A stretch of DNA of 64,000 nt, from the NCBI GenBank assembly GCA_036365455.1, contig JAWQUS010000017.1, positions 6,386,001 to 6,450,000 on the forward strand, read 5' to 3'. The DNA comes from Macrosoma leucophasiata. Its lineage: Eukaryota > Arthropoda > Insecta > Lepidoptera > Hedylidae. Positions 1-10,329 of the stretch are shown here, one piece after another. The notes under the pieces are model-generated. The model had not been told where the DNA came from. It saw only the letters and a program-made list of their open reading frames with translations, and searched no databases. Position numbers and translations under genes: made by a program. Positions within the stretch are counted from its first letter, which is position 1. Every line of letters starts with the position of its first letter.

Positions 1-440
1 CAAAACACGATGGTTTGTATAAAACAGGCTTCATAATAAATTTCTCTACCAATATTTAAAGTATCCAGTAAACCGACTACGCCATCAGCCTGGAAAAGGA
101 CTTAGATATCTTTATGCCGCACCTGAAATGTATGTCAAATATCCAAAAGAAAAACCGTAAAATATGTTTAGTTATGTAAGTTTAGCTTTATCTACACTAA
201 TTTTACGAGTATAAAGAGGAAAACATTGTTTGTTTGGTTGTATTGAATAAGCTCAAAAACTACCTATTTTAAAAATTCTTCGACTATTCGAAAGCTACAT
301 TATCCACGGGTAACATAGCCTATATTTTATTTTGTAAAAAATAGGGTTCCGTAAGATATTTGGGTTTTTCGGACACAAAGTGTAAAAAATCAACCAGAAA
401 AGTTACTTATTTTGCGTACACTGCCCAAACTAACAAGGAT
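1..440. other. AT-rich DNA without recognised gene
   Basis: No reading frame of note. Around 342-360 there is a short piece resembling the widespread repeat that carries 'gggttccgta' (see 23381-24005), but it is too short to assign with confidence. Confidence 0.4.
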
Positions 441-444
441 ATCT

Positions 445-540
445 AGGAAGGCTTTAGGCTATATCTATAATCATCACGCTAAGACGAATAGAAGAGGGTA
501 GGTGACATTACACCCGCGCGTAGCCGGGGCGGGCCGCTAG
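445..540 (+). mobile_element. Helitron-like element, 3' end fragment
   Basis: The right end reads GC-rich hairpin followed by CTAG at 537-540 and T at 541, the 3' terminus expected of a Helitron inserted between A and T. The interior (a 'catcacgctaagac' motif) resembles the element at 11583-11805. The 5' end is not recognisable. It faces the copy at 567-751, 3' end to 3' end, with 26 bp between them. Confidence 0.55.
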
Positions 541-566
541 TATTTAATATTATTTTTATAGCAATA

Positions 567-751
567 CTAGCGGCCCGCCCCGGCTTCGCCCGCGCTGCTC
601 TGCTCCTATTAGTCATAGCGTGATGTAAGCTATCCTATCTCTCAAGTTGGATTGAACTGCACATGGTGTGCGAATTTTATTATAATCGGTTAAGTAGTTT
701 AGGAGTCCATTGAGGACAAACATTGTGACACGAGATTTATATATATTAAGA
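567..751 (-). mobile_element. Non-autonomous Helitron, complete 185-bp copy
   Basis: Read on the minus strand it starts TC, ends CTAG after a GC-rich hairpin, and is flanked by A and T with no target duplication. It matches the copy at 33626-33810 over the full 185 bp with about four differences by eye. It encodes no protein, so it would need Rep/helicase supplied by another element. Confidence 0.8.
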
Positions 752-764
752 TATTTGAGCCGGT

Positions 765-845
765 ATTACAGTAGATGTGTTGCCATTCCTGATACCTTAA
801 TTTTTATGTCTCTGTGATAGTTATTACGGGGCCATACATTTTTAA
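765..845 (-). repeat. Family A repeat fragment
   Basis: Short diverged piece of the ~290 bp family A repeat (middle part: 'tctctgtgatagttatta', 'ggccatacat'). Both ends are missing. Confidence 0.45.
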
Positions 846-1334
846 TACCGCTTAGGTGGACGTTCGCTTGGACAGCTAGTGATATATTGTGGCTCTGCGC
901 CTACGGTTTTATCCGAGTGGATAACACGTTTAATTTATTTTCATACAATTTCAAACTTCCAAAAATACTGAACTCGTACTCCATAAGCTTCTAATTCTTC
1001 TTCTTAACTTCTCGTCTATGATTCAAGATACGTCACACATAAAATTTCATGTAATAGGAACCTGTATGAACCAAAGAAAAATATCCACTATACAGTAGGA
1101 ACCTGTGTGTGCGGTTAAATAAAATATCCACTCATACAGAATCCAAGACTGCACGTATGAAAGATACTCTATCGAGTGGAGACGCGGGAAATGGAGCGTG
1201 GCGTTTGATACGACAGTTGTTCCTTCCTTTCCCCTGTTAGTGTTCCACAAACAATAAAACTGTTAGCACTGTCAAATCTGCTAGGAAATTGTACCTTGAG
1301 TTTATATAAAATATGTTTTATTTAAGCGCTTTAT

Positions 1335-1400
1335 TCTTAAAAATCTGATAATGAAAAGATATAGATAACTCTATATCTTTTCATTATCAGATTTTTAAGA
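1335..1400. repeat. Perfect 30-bp inverted repeat, 6-nt spacer
   Basis: Arms 1335-1364 and 1371-1400 are exact reverse complements and would form a hairpin with a 6-nt loop. The arm is not seen elsewhere in the window. Confidence 0.9.
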
Positions 1401-1488
1401 AACCGCAAGGAAACGCATCATTTCGGCAGAAAATCGTCATCATCAAGTATAATCATATCAAATAGTTTAGCTCGAATTTTCTACTAGT

Positions 1489-2091
1489 TTTATGATGCCG
1501 TAGATGCCTGTATTGCGCCCGACATGGGCAGATCCACGCTCCGACTTGGTCGCTGTGGTCGGACCCAATCTCTCGCTGCCGTCTGTGATCGAATCTATGG
1601 TCGGTGGCGAGGATGCGTGGAGGGCGGTTCTCTATGCGAAATAGTTATATCGCAGAAGGAGGCGGTGGACCAACTAAGGTAGGAAGACATTCTCTTTGCT
1701 CCAATCTGTCGCAGACGTAACGGACGCAGGCGGCAAGTCTACGCGCACCACCTGCAGCCCTAACTAGGACCTCCGGGTGACCGGCTAGAGGAAGTCCGTT
1801 ACCCGATTCAGCTCAGTTATCTGCCAGATAACCGAGCTGGTTGGCGTGTTCGTGTTCCACACGTCACTAGTGATGGCTGCAGCTCTAAAAAGCTCCTGAA
1901 GATGAGCCCGGATGCGGGCAGTCGCCGGCGGAGTCGCGGAACTATGCGAGAGCTTTCCCTTGCTTTAACAAAAGGCGCCGAGAAGGAACACCGCGGGGTT
2001 TTAGTGAGTATGAGTCTCACACTACCCACCGTTTGTTTCCCTAGACGGCGGGTGCCCATAAAGGATTTCCCCGCGTAAAAAAAAAGGTGAC
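1489..2091 (+). pseudogene. R1-clade LINE, 5'-truncated 3' end
   Basis: A GC-rich island in AT-rich DNA. It contains frame-broken pieces reminiscent of the C-terminal end of R1-type ORF2 (a stretch readable as ISQKEAVDQLR near 1630-1680), then a segment reading MSPDAGSRRRSRG near 1900-1930, then a GC-rich 3' UTR with 'ggcgggtgcccataaagg' and an A-run at 2079-2088. This order matches 3' ends of lepidopteran R1-like LINEs. Reverse transcriptase and endonuclease are absent; several stops and frame changes make it non-functional. The 5' boundary is approximate and the clade is assigned from memory of such tails. Confidence 0.5.
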
Positions 2092-2348
2092 TGTAGTTAA
2101 ATAAAAATATTCATTCGTGCAGTATCAGAGACTGGCGCAGAGAGGGCGGGCCGCGTCTGAGTGCGTCCACATTACTAGAACCGTAGGAGTGGCGGTAGTA
2201 GAGGTAGTAAGTATGAACTGAATTATTCGTTTGAAGTTTTCTTAAGCTAAAAATTAACATTGTAGTCACTCCATGTAAAGACATGCTTTGACCATCAATT
2301 CTAATGTTACAATCACCATACCTAAATAAAGAAAACAAAACATTTCAG

Positions 2349-2476
2349 ACATTAGGGGTGGAAAGGCATTGTTATTTTGACTGCCGGTTATGTGTAGATG
2401 TTCATAGGCTACAGTATTCACTTACTATCAATGTGAACTGCATTATTATTTGCAACCATCGTAACATAAAAAGTAG
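2349..2476 (+). repeat. Family A repeat, 3' part
   Basis: Diverged 3' portion of family A ending in 'cataaaaa'. Its 5' part is missing. Confidence 0.55.
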
Positions 2477-2479
2477 GTA

Positions 2480-4090
2480 CCTATAATACCTAAATATAAT
2501 GATAAAAAATATCAGACAACAAATACACGCAGGAGTAATATTTCCATAGCTGAGTGTCTCAAAGTTCGTGTTTACGTATCTATGGTAATGCCCCAACTTG
2601 TTTCAACTAGCAAGAAAGAAACATTTTCCTAACAATGACTCGATTTACCGTCGCAAAAATTTTCTACTTAGTTTGGACGAACTTGGACGAAGTTGGGCGT
2701 TCCCCAATGTTTTGACAAAAGGATTATTTAATCATAGTTTAGATATTGAAATTAAAAAGTTACTCTGGCCCTAGATTTTTTTTTACAGGTAGCAGAGTTC
2801 TATTGTTGGAATTCTAGGGCGTACGCACGACCACATTACTTAAACCGTGCTATACTGCCGCCATCCGGAACATGATAGTTCTGAACAGTTCCAGTTATGG
2901 TCGGACTAATTCGACGATGTTCATTAACATCGTAGACGCGGACGGAGCGGAGATCCGTCACACACAGGGTACCGTCGCGACTTTTTAAAACATATAGAAA
3001 AGACAAGGAACGGGCGTAACGGCAGGCGCACACTGGACTTTTCCTGGCATTCAATCGGCACACCAGCAGGCGAGCGCTTACTCCTCGCGTGCTTTCCGCT
3101 ACCCCACTTGCGCCCACGCAAATGCGCGCCTCGCCCTTTCTGTATGTTTTACAATAGGGCGCCGTCGAGTTGAGCGTCGTGTCGGCGACCCGTCATTCCT
3201 GCATGTTTGCCTCGCGACGGCTGTAAACATTTTGTATGAAAGTAAATTAAATCGGCGCCGCGTTTGCGACGGGTTCGTGTTTTATGTCCATTCTGTGTAG
3301 CACTGGCCTTAGTCTGTTCTAGACCACGGTAGCTGGAAATGGAAAGCGACCGAAACGTCGAGAAAAAGAAGAAGTTGTGAGTATACGCGAGAAAATCCGC
3401 AAATATGATATCTACAATTGAAAGATAAATAAGCCAACATAAAACTTATCTCTGTTTTATTTTCTGCGCAAGGACTGTGTCGCTTAGCGACCACGAGATC
3501 ATAGAAAATTACTACATAAAATACTTTTATTGTACCTTCAATTCCTTGCAAATAAAGATCTGATTGTATGATGATATTGAATTACCGCTTAATCAAATCT
3601 TTTTTATGATCCATTGGCCAAACAAGGAAAACACTGAACAAGCTGCCAAATACAACCAAACCTACTATACTAAAGTCACAACTCCGCACAGGACATTGGC
3701 AAAGTTGTCATCCCTGATGGTATCTGAATACGAAATTACGGTCCAATCTCAATAAAATCACCCCATTCAACGACTGGACTGGCTATATTTTACCCCTTTC
3801 AAGCTATTGAACTGCAAAAAAAGAAACCTTATTTATCAATGTTGTTCCAAACTATTTTTAAAATCGGTTTGTAGTTCAACCAAATTGAATTTCGATCTCA
3901 ATTATTTTCTATTCGACGGAAAGTGAATGGATTTGGTTAATGCTTGGTGACCTGTGAAAAACTCCGTTCTTATTCTCGATTATTCGCAATTGGAACAATG
4001 GAAGTTTAAGTTGGCGGTGTAAATTATGTTTGTTTGTGCTTCGTTCGCGTTTGAGTTTGCTTGAGAAGTTAACTTATGTTAGTTTTAGTC
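2480..4090. other. No gene recognised; mixed repeat fragments
   Basis: The stretch near 2870-3240 is relatively GC-rich but has no convincing coding frame. Around 3325-3365 a motif 'agcgaccgaaacgtcg' recurs in inverse orientation near 6026-6045 ('cgacgtttcggtcgct'), so it is probably a repeat fragment. Confidence 0.4.
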
Positions 4091-4102
4091 AGGAACATGT
4101 TA

Positions 4103-4347
4103 TCTATATATATAAAAATCAATTGCTGTTCGTTAGTCTCGCTGAAACTCGAGAACGGCTGGACCGATATGGCTGATTTTGGTTTTGAATGAGTTTTGAA
4201 AGTCCAGGGAAGTTTTAAAAGGTAATAGAATATGAAGAAATTGAAGGGGAGTAGTAAAAAAACACAGATTAATTTTCCCATACAAATAGTCTGTATCTAT
4301 CAAATTATTTCATTCTGAGGCAATACGAAGTTTGCCGGGTCAGTTAG
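4103..4347 (+). mobile_element. Non-autonomous Helitron, 'aatcaattgctgttcg' family
   Basis: Starts TC after A4102 and ends TTAG before T4348 (a degenerate CTAG), preceded by 'gaagtttgccgggtcag'. Related copies lie at 18882-19152, 22973-23240 and 39840-40098. Confidence 0.65.
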
Positions 4348-4427
4348 TATCATATAAATATCACATTAAACATGTGAAATTCTAAGACAAACCACTTAAT
4401 AACTGTTTTAGATACATTACAACTTGG

Positions 4428-4570
4428 GTCTCAGGGGTGGCAAGAGAGAGAGAGCAAGCAAGTATATATGCATATTGACTTCTGGTGTTTGTGTAGTTGT
4501 CTATATGCTATAGTTATCACTTCATATCCATATGAGCTGCACTAGGTAAAAATCTTATTTGCCACCTACG
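4428..4570 (+). repeat. Family A repeat, diverged 3' part
   Basis: Recognisable from 'ctcaggggtggcaag' to 'tttgccacct', with a GA-rich insertion near 4441-4455. Confidence 0.4.
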
Positions 4571-4610
4571 AGCGATATTTAAGGATAGGTAGGGTAGGTC
4601 ACGTTTTAAT

Positions 4611-4635
4611 GTGCGTGTGTGCGTGCGTGCATGTC

Positions 4636-4687
<52 letters not shown>

Positions 4688-4697
4688 TTAGAAAGAG
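4611..4697. repeat. (TG)n / (GA)n compound microsatellite
   Basis: TG repeats followed by a long GA run with a few interruptions. It directly abuts a minus-strand family A copy. Confidence 0.9.
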
Positions 4698-4862
4698 TTT
4701 TTTTTATCTAGGTAACAACGGTGGCAAACTAGAATGCACTTCACATGGGTGTTAAATGATGACTGCAGCCTATGTAGTGATCTACATAAAAACCAGAGGT
4801 CAAAATGTGTTCCTACCCATGAGATCTTAAGTTATTTGGTCTCTGTGATAGTTATTATAAAA
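4697..4862 (-). repeat. Family A repeat, partial
   Basis: Begins at the T-run (A-tail in element orientation) and runs to 'tctctgtgatagttatta', where it stops short of the 5' head. Confidence 0.55.
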
Positions 4863-5261
4863 TTAAATGCTACAAATGTATGTAAATTTTAACAAGTTTC
4901 CATAAATTATACAGTGAAAGTATGTACTATCACGTAATTAGATTCTGATACTGACGATAATTATCAGGAACTATCTTTCATATCCACCCACATTAACGGT
5001 CAGTAAGCAAAAGTAGTTGCTGAAAAAAAACCAAGAGTTCACGTAATTCCGAACGCTTAAGCCACGTATCGATAACACATTAATCTCGCGGCAGCGGCAC
5101 GATAACAAAGGGAGATATAAAGTGTAAGTAGGGTTGTCACTTTGAAAATTGTTGGTTTTTCAACCAATATAATCAAAAGTTGCAACAAGCATACTGTTTA
5201 TATTGAACGTAAGTTAATAGATGCTACAGATTCGTTGCCGCCCCTGAAGGTGAATATCTCG

Positions 5262-5425
5262 GTGCTATTTTATTTATTTATTTATTTATCCATTTATTAC
5301 AGGCAACAAAATTGATTAAAATTAAACAACAGGCCCATAGAATTAAATACCTTATAAACTAACATACATATTAATATATATATTATAGTGTTAGTACATA
5401 AATCTTAATACTATGTTAGTACACT
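5262..5425 (-). mobile_element. LINE 3' UTR with (TAAA)n tail
   Basis: On the minus strand the DNA after the ORF at 5426-5824 runs into 'tgttgcctgtaataaa' and a (TAAA)n-type tail near 5262-5290. This is the usual 3' end of CR1/Jockey-group LINEs. It makes the ORF above look like part of an ORF1-plus-3'-UTR element with no ORF2 between. Confidence 0.5.
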
Positions 5426-5824
5426 TCACTTGCACTGTGTCATAGTGCGTTCGAGTGGCATTTGTCCCCGGAAGCGACGGAACACCACATCTTGCGGCCA
5501 AAAGCTTTCCTCCATGACGAGGTGCAGCAGGAATGTCGGCACACGCACCACGAACGACTTGAAGTTGACGTTACGGCGCGACTCCAGCAGCTGCACTCTC
5601 AGCGTGTACTTCAGCTTTCGACGAAGAAACTCCACGACGTCCTCCGCCTCAGTGGTGTAGTGGAGGCGGGAGATGTACACCGGGGTATTCGGTTTAGCTG
5701 CGTGTAAACCTATATTGGGCTCCACGGGAGCCTTACCGCAGCTGTTCTTGTTGGACGAAACCATCATTATCATCAGCCACCAGCCATGAATTAATCTTGC
5801 AGATAGAACACAGTAGCATTGCAA
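5426..5824 (-). pseudogene. LINE ORF1 (gag-like) C-terminal segment
   Basis: A 132-codon frame. Residues ~45-125 (VYISRLHYTT, VEFLRRKL, then FVVRVPTFLL and FWPQDVVFRRFRG) match the C-terminal fold seen in ORF1 proteins of insect CR1/Jockey-group LINEs, which bind the element RNA. The N-terminal part of such proteins (usually several hundred residues, often with a PHD or zinc knuckle) is absent, and the first ~35 residues look like unrelated read-through. No ORF2 follows; the frame is followed within ~150 bp by a LINE-like 3' tail. Likely a deletion derivative rather than a host gene. The family call rests on motif resemblance only. Confidence 0.5.
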
Positions 5825-5879
5825 TAACTTAACAACAGATAGATTATTGAATGTGGACTAACACTTCATTAAATATATC

Positions 5880-6500
5880 TATTAAACTATAAAAGGCAAA
5901 CAAACACACGAAGTATTCGTATGTTCTTAGGTTTTCGCGAGCTAAACTCATTGAAATAAAACTATTTTTCGGATTTATCTCGCGTATATTAAACTAAAAT
6001 GATTATTTGAAATCGAACCCGACGTTTCGGTCGCTTTTCAGCTACCATGGTCTCGGGCAGGCTGTCTGCCGAAGTACTGTCTGTCTGTAGTCTTATTACA
6101 CGGAATATTATTATAAAAAATATCGTAATACTTTCAAGTATGCCGTGAAATTTGAAGAATTGCCGTGATTTTTCCAGGATTCCATCATATCATAATGTTA
6201 CGTTTTCTTTTATTATATATAATTATGTACTCCATTTTAATATAAAAATTGCAAATGAATTTTTCCGTTACTGCCAACCCTATTTCCAACTATACTTCGG
6301 GAAGACAGAGCGTAATCAAAGGGCAATCGGGCGTACGCTCGAGGCGAACCGACAAATGCCTCAATATGTCCGAATAAAAGACCCACACTTTGTCTGTAAG
6401 GTTCACATATTGTTGTGCAAATTGTTCGAAATTTTATCAGAAGTAATTAAGGTTTGATTGGAGTAAATAATTTTTTTAGTAATTTTTTTTGTAACATATT
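5880..6500. other. No gene recognised
   Basis: AT-rich. The motif 'cgacgtttcggtcgct' near 6026 is shared in inverse orientation with 3340-3365. A 101-codon frame at 6152-6457 has no recognisable domain and I treat it as chance. Confidence 0.4.
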
Positions 6501-6505
6501 TATTA

Positions 6506-7125
6506 CTAGTTGTGCCCGCGACTTCGCCCGCGTCAGAATTTATGATTGTTCAGCATCTACCAGGACGAAGTCGGGGGCGCAGCTAGTAAAAAAGTAACCT
6601 AAGTTACTCCTTATTACATCAGCTATCTACCAGTGAAAGTCCCGTCAAAATCGGTGAAGCCGTTCCCACGATTAGCCCGGCCAAACAGACATACAGACTG
6701 ACAAAAACTGTAAAAAAAATTTTTTTTTTTTTTATGTAATGGAAGTGGCAAACAAGCATGCAGTTCACATTGATGTTAAGTGATGACTGCAGCCTATAGA
6801 CACCCACACAAAGACCAAGGTCAAAATGCAGATGCGTTACCACTCCTGAGGCCTAAGGGTGTTATGCCTCTGTGCCGGAAATTACAGGGCCGTACATTAC
6901 CACCTGACCGGAACACGATAGTGCTGAACACTACCATTTAGCGGCAAGTATATTAGGTAATGCGGTGGTGCCTACGCCCGCGAGCTCCGTCATTGGAGCT
7001 CTACCACCAGTAAAAATATAGTTTAGGTATATGTACCGTGTATACATATAATACATATGCATTTAGTAAAAAGTGGTTATTTTAATATTACAAACAGACT
7101 CTCCAATTTTATTTATTTGTATAGA
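6506..7125 (-). mobile_element. Helitron interrupted by a family A insertion
   Basis: On the minus strand the 5' TC is at 7124-7125 (T at 7126) and the 3' CTAG at 6506-6509 (A at 6505). The 3' end carries a long hairpin made of two copies of the 'gcgggcacagctag' type terminus. The body includes 'ccgtcaaaatcggtgaagcc'. Positions 6722-7013 are a family A copy inserted within it; removing it restores colinearity with the copies at 21719-22038 and 53162-54127. Confidence 0.7.
6722..7013 (-). repeat. Family A repeat, full length
   Basis: A clear ~290 bp copy of an A-tailed repeat: head 'ggtagagctccaatgacgg' (rightmost here), body with 'tatcgtgttccggtcagg' and 'gaactgcatgcttg', tail A-run leftmost. 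Retroposon-like because one end is a variable A-run and copies are 5'-truncated; no 5S or clear tRNA head is seen, so the class (SINE versus LINE 3' end) is open. Flanks 'gtaaaaa' on both sides may be the target duplication. Confidence 0.65.
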
Positions 7126-7226
7126 TCTACGTTAGTCTCGTTAAGTGGCAGCAGGCCCACTACTCATACCCTTGGGCCCTGCATTCAATCTCCGAGTCAG
7201 GGGCTATCTATCAGAGGTAAAGATAT

Positions 7227-7517
7227 ATTATTACTAGTGGTAGAGTTCCAAGTGTAGGACCTCGAAGGGCGTAGGCAACACTGCATTACCTAACCTAACT
7301 GCCGCTAAACTATCACTATCGTGTTTCGGTTAGATGGTAATTTATGGCCCCGTAATAGAGATCTATCACAGAGACATGACACTTTAGGTCTCAGCGGTGG
7401 TAACACATCTGCATTTTTAAATCAGGTTTTTATGTAGATGTCTATAGGCTGCAGTCGTCACTTAACATCAATGTGAGCTGCACGCTTGTTTGCCACCTTC
7501 CGTACATAAAAAAAATA
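7227..7517 (+). repeat. Family A repeat, near full length
   Basis: More diverged than 6722-7013 and in opposite orientation, so the two form an inverted pair about 200 bp apart. Confidence 0.6.
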
Positions 7518-7547
7518 ATCCTTTCTTTTCCTATTTATGATCCTCTT

Positions 7548-7670
7548 TGGTGTGATTTGTGGTAAAAAGCGGAACCGGTGAATCGTGGGTTGGCATGAAA
7601 GCTTGAATGCATACATTTACCTCTGCCTACACCTTCAGGAAAAAAAACACGTGGTGTTACGAATATTTTT
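7548..7670 (+). repeat. tRNA-derived SINE, 3' fragment
   Basis: Matches the 3' half of the SINEs at 26346-26624 and 46714-47019 ('ggtgaatcgtgggt', 'tttacctctgcctac'), ending 'gtggtgttacg'. The tRNA head is missing. Confidence 0.5.
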
Positions 7671-7905
7671 ATAACAAATATGCAAACGTATTGATGACAA
7701 ACGAATAGAGAAAGTAGAAAAAAAAAATTACCTGCTTTGCACGATAGGTACATTAAAAATTATCACTTTGTAGGTAAACAAATGTTAATTATAATAGTTA
7801 TGCTGAAACTGACTCTAGTTTACTATGTAAAAAAACAGTTACATTGCTCATCAAGAAATTATGCACATCGAGCCTACGGAAGAGACAATCGGCTAGTGTC
7901 GACTT

Positions 7906-8030
7906 CGTAGAGCGTTATCTCTGCTGCACACTGCCTACGTAAGCACCGATAGTGCGGCATTGGTCAAAACCTGATTAATATGGTCGACAAAGGTCATATA
8001 AATGAGGTGCGAAAAAGATAACGCTCTACA
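7906..8030. repeat. Small TIR element (MITE candidate)
   Basis: Termini 'gtagagcgttatct' and its reverse complement bound ~125 bp of non-coding DNA. Too short to encode anything; likely a MITE. Confidence 0.4.
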
Positions 8031-8140
8031 GACCCGAAATAAGACGAAGTCTCCTACCTGTGGTCGTTGTGCAATATTTATTGTTGGATTCTGTAATTAC
8101 TTTACAAAATAATACGTGTCTTATCATGGAGAAACTGAAC

Positions 8141-8329
8141 TCCCTACTAATATCATAAATGCGAAAGTAAGTCTGTCTGACTATCTGTCTGTCTGTTATC
8201 ATTTCACGTTCAAAGGACTGAACTGATTTTAATGAAATTTGGTACAAAGCTGACTTTAAGAAAGAACATAGGCTACTTAGTTATTTATAAAACGACAACC
8301 ACGCGGGCGAAGCCGCGGGCAACAGCTAG
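8141..8329 (+). mobile_element. Non-autonomous Helitron (189 bp)
   Basis: 5' TC at 8141, body with 'aatgcgaaagtaagtctgtc', 3' hairpin 'gcgggcgaagccgcgggc' then CTAG at 8326-8329 and T. The base before the 5' TC is C rather than A. Confidence 0.65.
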
Positions 8330-8792
8330 TAAGTAATAATAATTCATCGTAATTTAGAAAGCTATCTACAAAAATCATTTACTTCAAATCGAAGCTAGAT
8401 TTGGGATAACAAACGACAATTTAGAACGTCTAAAATACTCTCGATCCTCCAAAGAGTTTGTCAAAAGAAAATGAATTGAACTCATAGATACCGTAATAGA
8501 ACTGTTCAAGTGAGGGGAGAAAAGATAATGGGGTATTACTCGAAGTCGTTTTCCCCTTATCCGAGCTCGATTAAAGGATTATTGTTTCTTTCGCGTTAAG
8601 CTCACAATTTTGGAACCAAATTAAAACGCTTATAATTGAATTGGAGAGTGCCTAAGTCATCTTGGAGAAATTAACTTTTTAAGAAAAATAAAGCGACGTC
8701 TTTTATAATATTAATCATCAAATATCTACGTCGTGATTGAAATCAAACAAGCAATTGTATTTTGAAAGAAATTCAATATAATTTATTGATGA

Positions 8793-8890
8793 CTAGAGAC
8801 CCACCCCGGCTTCGCGCGGCTGCAATGTAGATTTGTTACTTGTTGAATTGTTACTGGTGATGTTAATTTAATGCAATTTTCAATCATCAA
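8793..8890 (-). mobile_element. Helitron 3' end fragment
   Basis: CTAG at 8793-8796 followed (in + orientation) by 'ccaccccggcttcgcgcgg', the GC-rich end seen at 11583-11805. The 5' limit is unclear. Confidence 0.45.
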
Positions 8891-9144
8891 TTCCTACCGA
8901 TCTAACTGTTTAAAACGATAATAAAAATAACGACTGACCATTATATTAAGCCTCATAAGGTTTACATTAAAAAGCTAATATGGTCTTTAAGTTTGCTAAA
9001 AAAATATATTTTTCGTGAAACCATCTTTTTTTTTCTTTCATGCAAACTTTCTCCTACAACACAAAATAATTTGCGAAATTGGTAGAGCCGTTCTCGAGTT
9101 TTACGCTTAGCAATACATTTAACGATTCATTTTTATTTATGGTA
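8891..9144. other. AT-rich DNA, no gene recognised
   Basis: No feature found beyond short homopolymer runs. Confidence 0.4.
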
Positions 9145-9290
9145 CTAGCTACCTCGACGAACTTTGTGTCGCCATTGGGGTATAAAAAAAATAAATGTCC
9201 AAAAAATCGGATAAATATTTCATAAGAATCACCTTTACCATTTAGGGCAGGGTAGGGATATAAAAAATAGACCAAATATTTCATAATTAT
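9145..9290 (-). mobile_element. Helitron-like 3' end, 'cgaagttcgtcggggc' family
   Basis: CTAG at 9145-9148 begins a segment resembling those ending at 62586 (+) and starting at 60146 (-). The 5' limit is not defined. Confidence 0.4.
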
Positions 9291-9394
9291 CGTTCCGGCC
9301 GTTTCGGAGGACCATTGTTACAAACACTGTTGACAAATATTATTATGTTACTTAAATGCAAATGTTACTTATACATACAAATTAGCTGTTGAAC

Positions 9395-9600
9395 ACTTTA
9401 TTAGCAAAATACAATCGTGCTACACCAACTGTATCACGTTATCGATTCATATCACCGTTAATTTCAAATTCACGCCCTGTCGACTATAAGCGCATTTGAC
9501 ATGCGATTGGCACCAAACTTCATTAGTGTAGTGCGGACTGGCTGCTGACTGCTCATAATTGCCTTAGTTTTATTGGCGTAGCCAATTTACATGGAATACC
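9395..9600. repeat. Direct repeat unit 1 (pairs with 9880-10105)
   Basis: Shares 'ggactggctgctgactgctc' and the order 'caccaact', 'ttcatatcaccgt', 'gcgattg.caccaaacttc' with 9880-10105. Diverged. No coding frame. Confidence 0.6.
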
Positions 9601-9879
9601 TCAATTTTCCAAGCTTGTGTATGGAGGATTATTTTTACACGTTATATTTCTCAAAATTTACACTTGGTTAATAAACTTGCATAATTGTCTGCCGTTTGCC
9701 ATGCTATGATATTTATTTTACTCGAAACGTCATAAGAAATTGCTTCCTAATTACAAGCTCAGTAACGGTGTTAGGAATGGCATCGTTTTCCCAATAATCC
9801 GCTTTCTAGTTTTCGTGTACTATTTGCACCTGTAACAAAAATAATATTTATTTCAAAAAAATTAAGTAAATAGACTAAT

Positions 9880-10105
9880 TGACCGAGCAATAAATTACCA
9901 AAACACATTGGTACCGCACCAACTGGATCATGTTACCAATTCATATCACCGTAGAAATGTTCATTTCAACTTCATGTGCTGTCGGTTCTGAATGCATTTG
10001 ACGTGCGATTGACACCAAACTTCGTTAGAGTAGCGCGGACTGGCTGCTGACTGCTCATGGTTGCTTTAGTTTTACTGGAATAGCAAATTTACATGAAACT
10101 TGAAA
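9880..10105. repeat. Direct repeat unit 2
   Basis: Second copy of the unit at 9395-9600. It ends next to a small hairpin at 10096-10138 (14-bp arms 'aacttgaaacattg'). Confidence 0.6.
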
Positions 10106-10329
10106 CATTGGCATAATTATTTCAATGTTTCAAGTTTAAAAAATGGATTCAGGCAGGTTTGTATGTGCACAAATCTGCCTGTCTAGTAAAACACACGTGT
10201 ATTATGTTTTATTGTTTCCTACTGTGATAATTAAAACTCCAATAACTTTACTAAGTATTTTACTTTCACTTGTACCTTCACCGATGGTCCAGCAAACAAT
10301 GCTTTTCCAAAATGATTCCCTCTACTCGT

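Noticed and set aside
4611..4697. Regulatory GAGA-factor site cluster
   Set aside because: The GA run is a plain microsatellite beside repeats with no nearby gene; no basis for a regulatory call.
5430..5707. Two plus-strand frames of 76 and 81 codons
   Set aside because: Antisense to the ORF1-like segment, which carries the recognisable motifs.
6152..6457. 101-codon frame as a gene
   Set aside because: AT-driven composition, no recognisable motif, no supporting signals.
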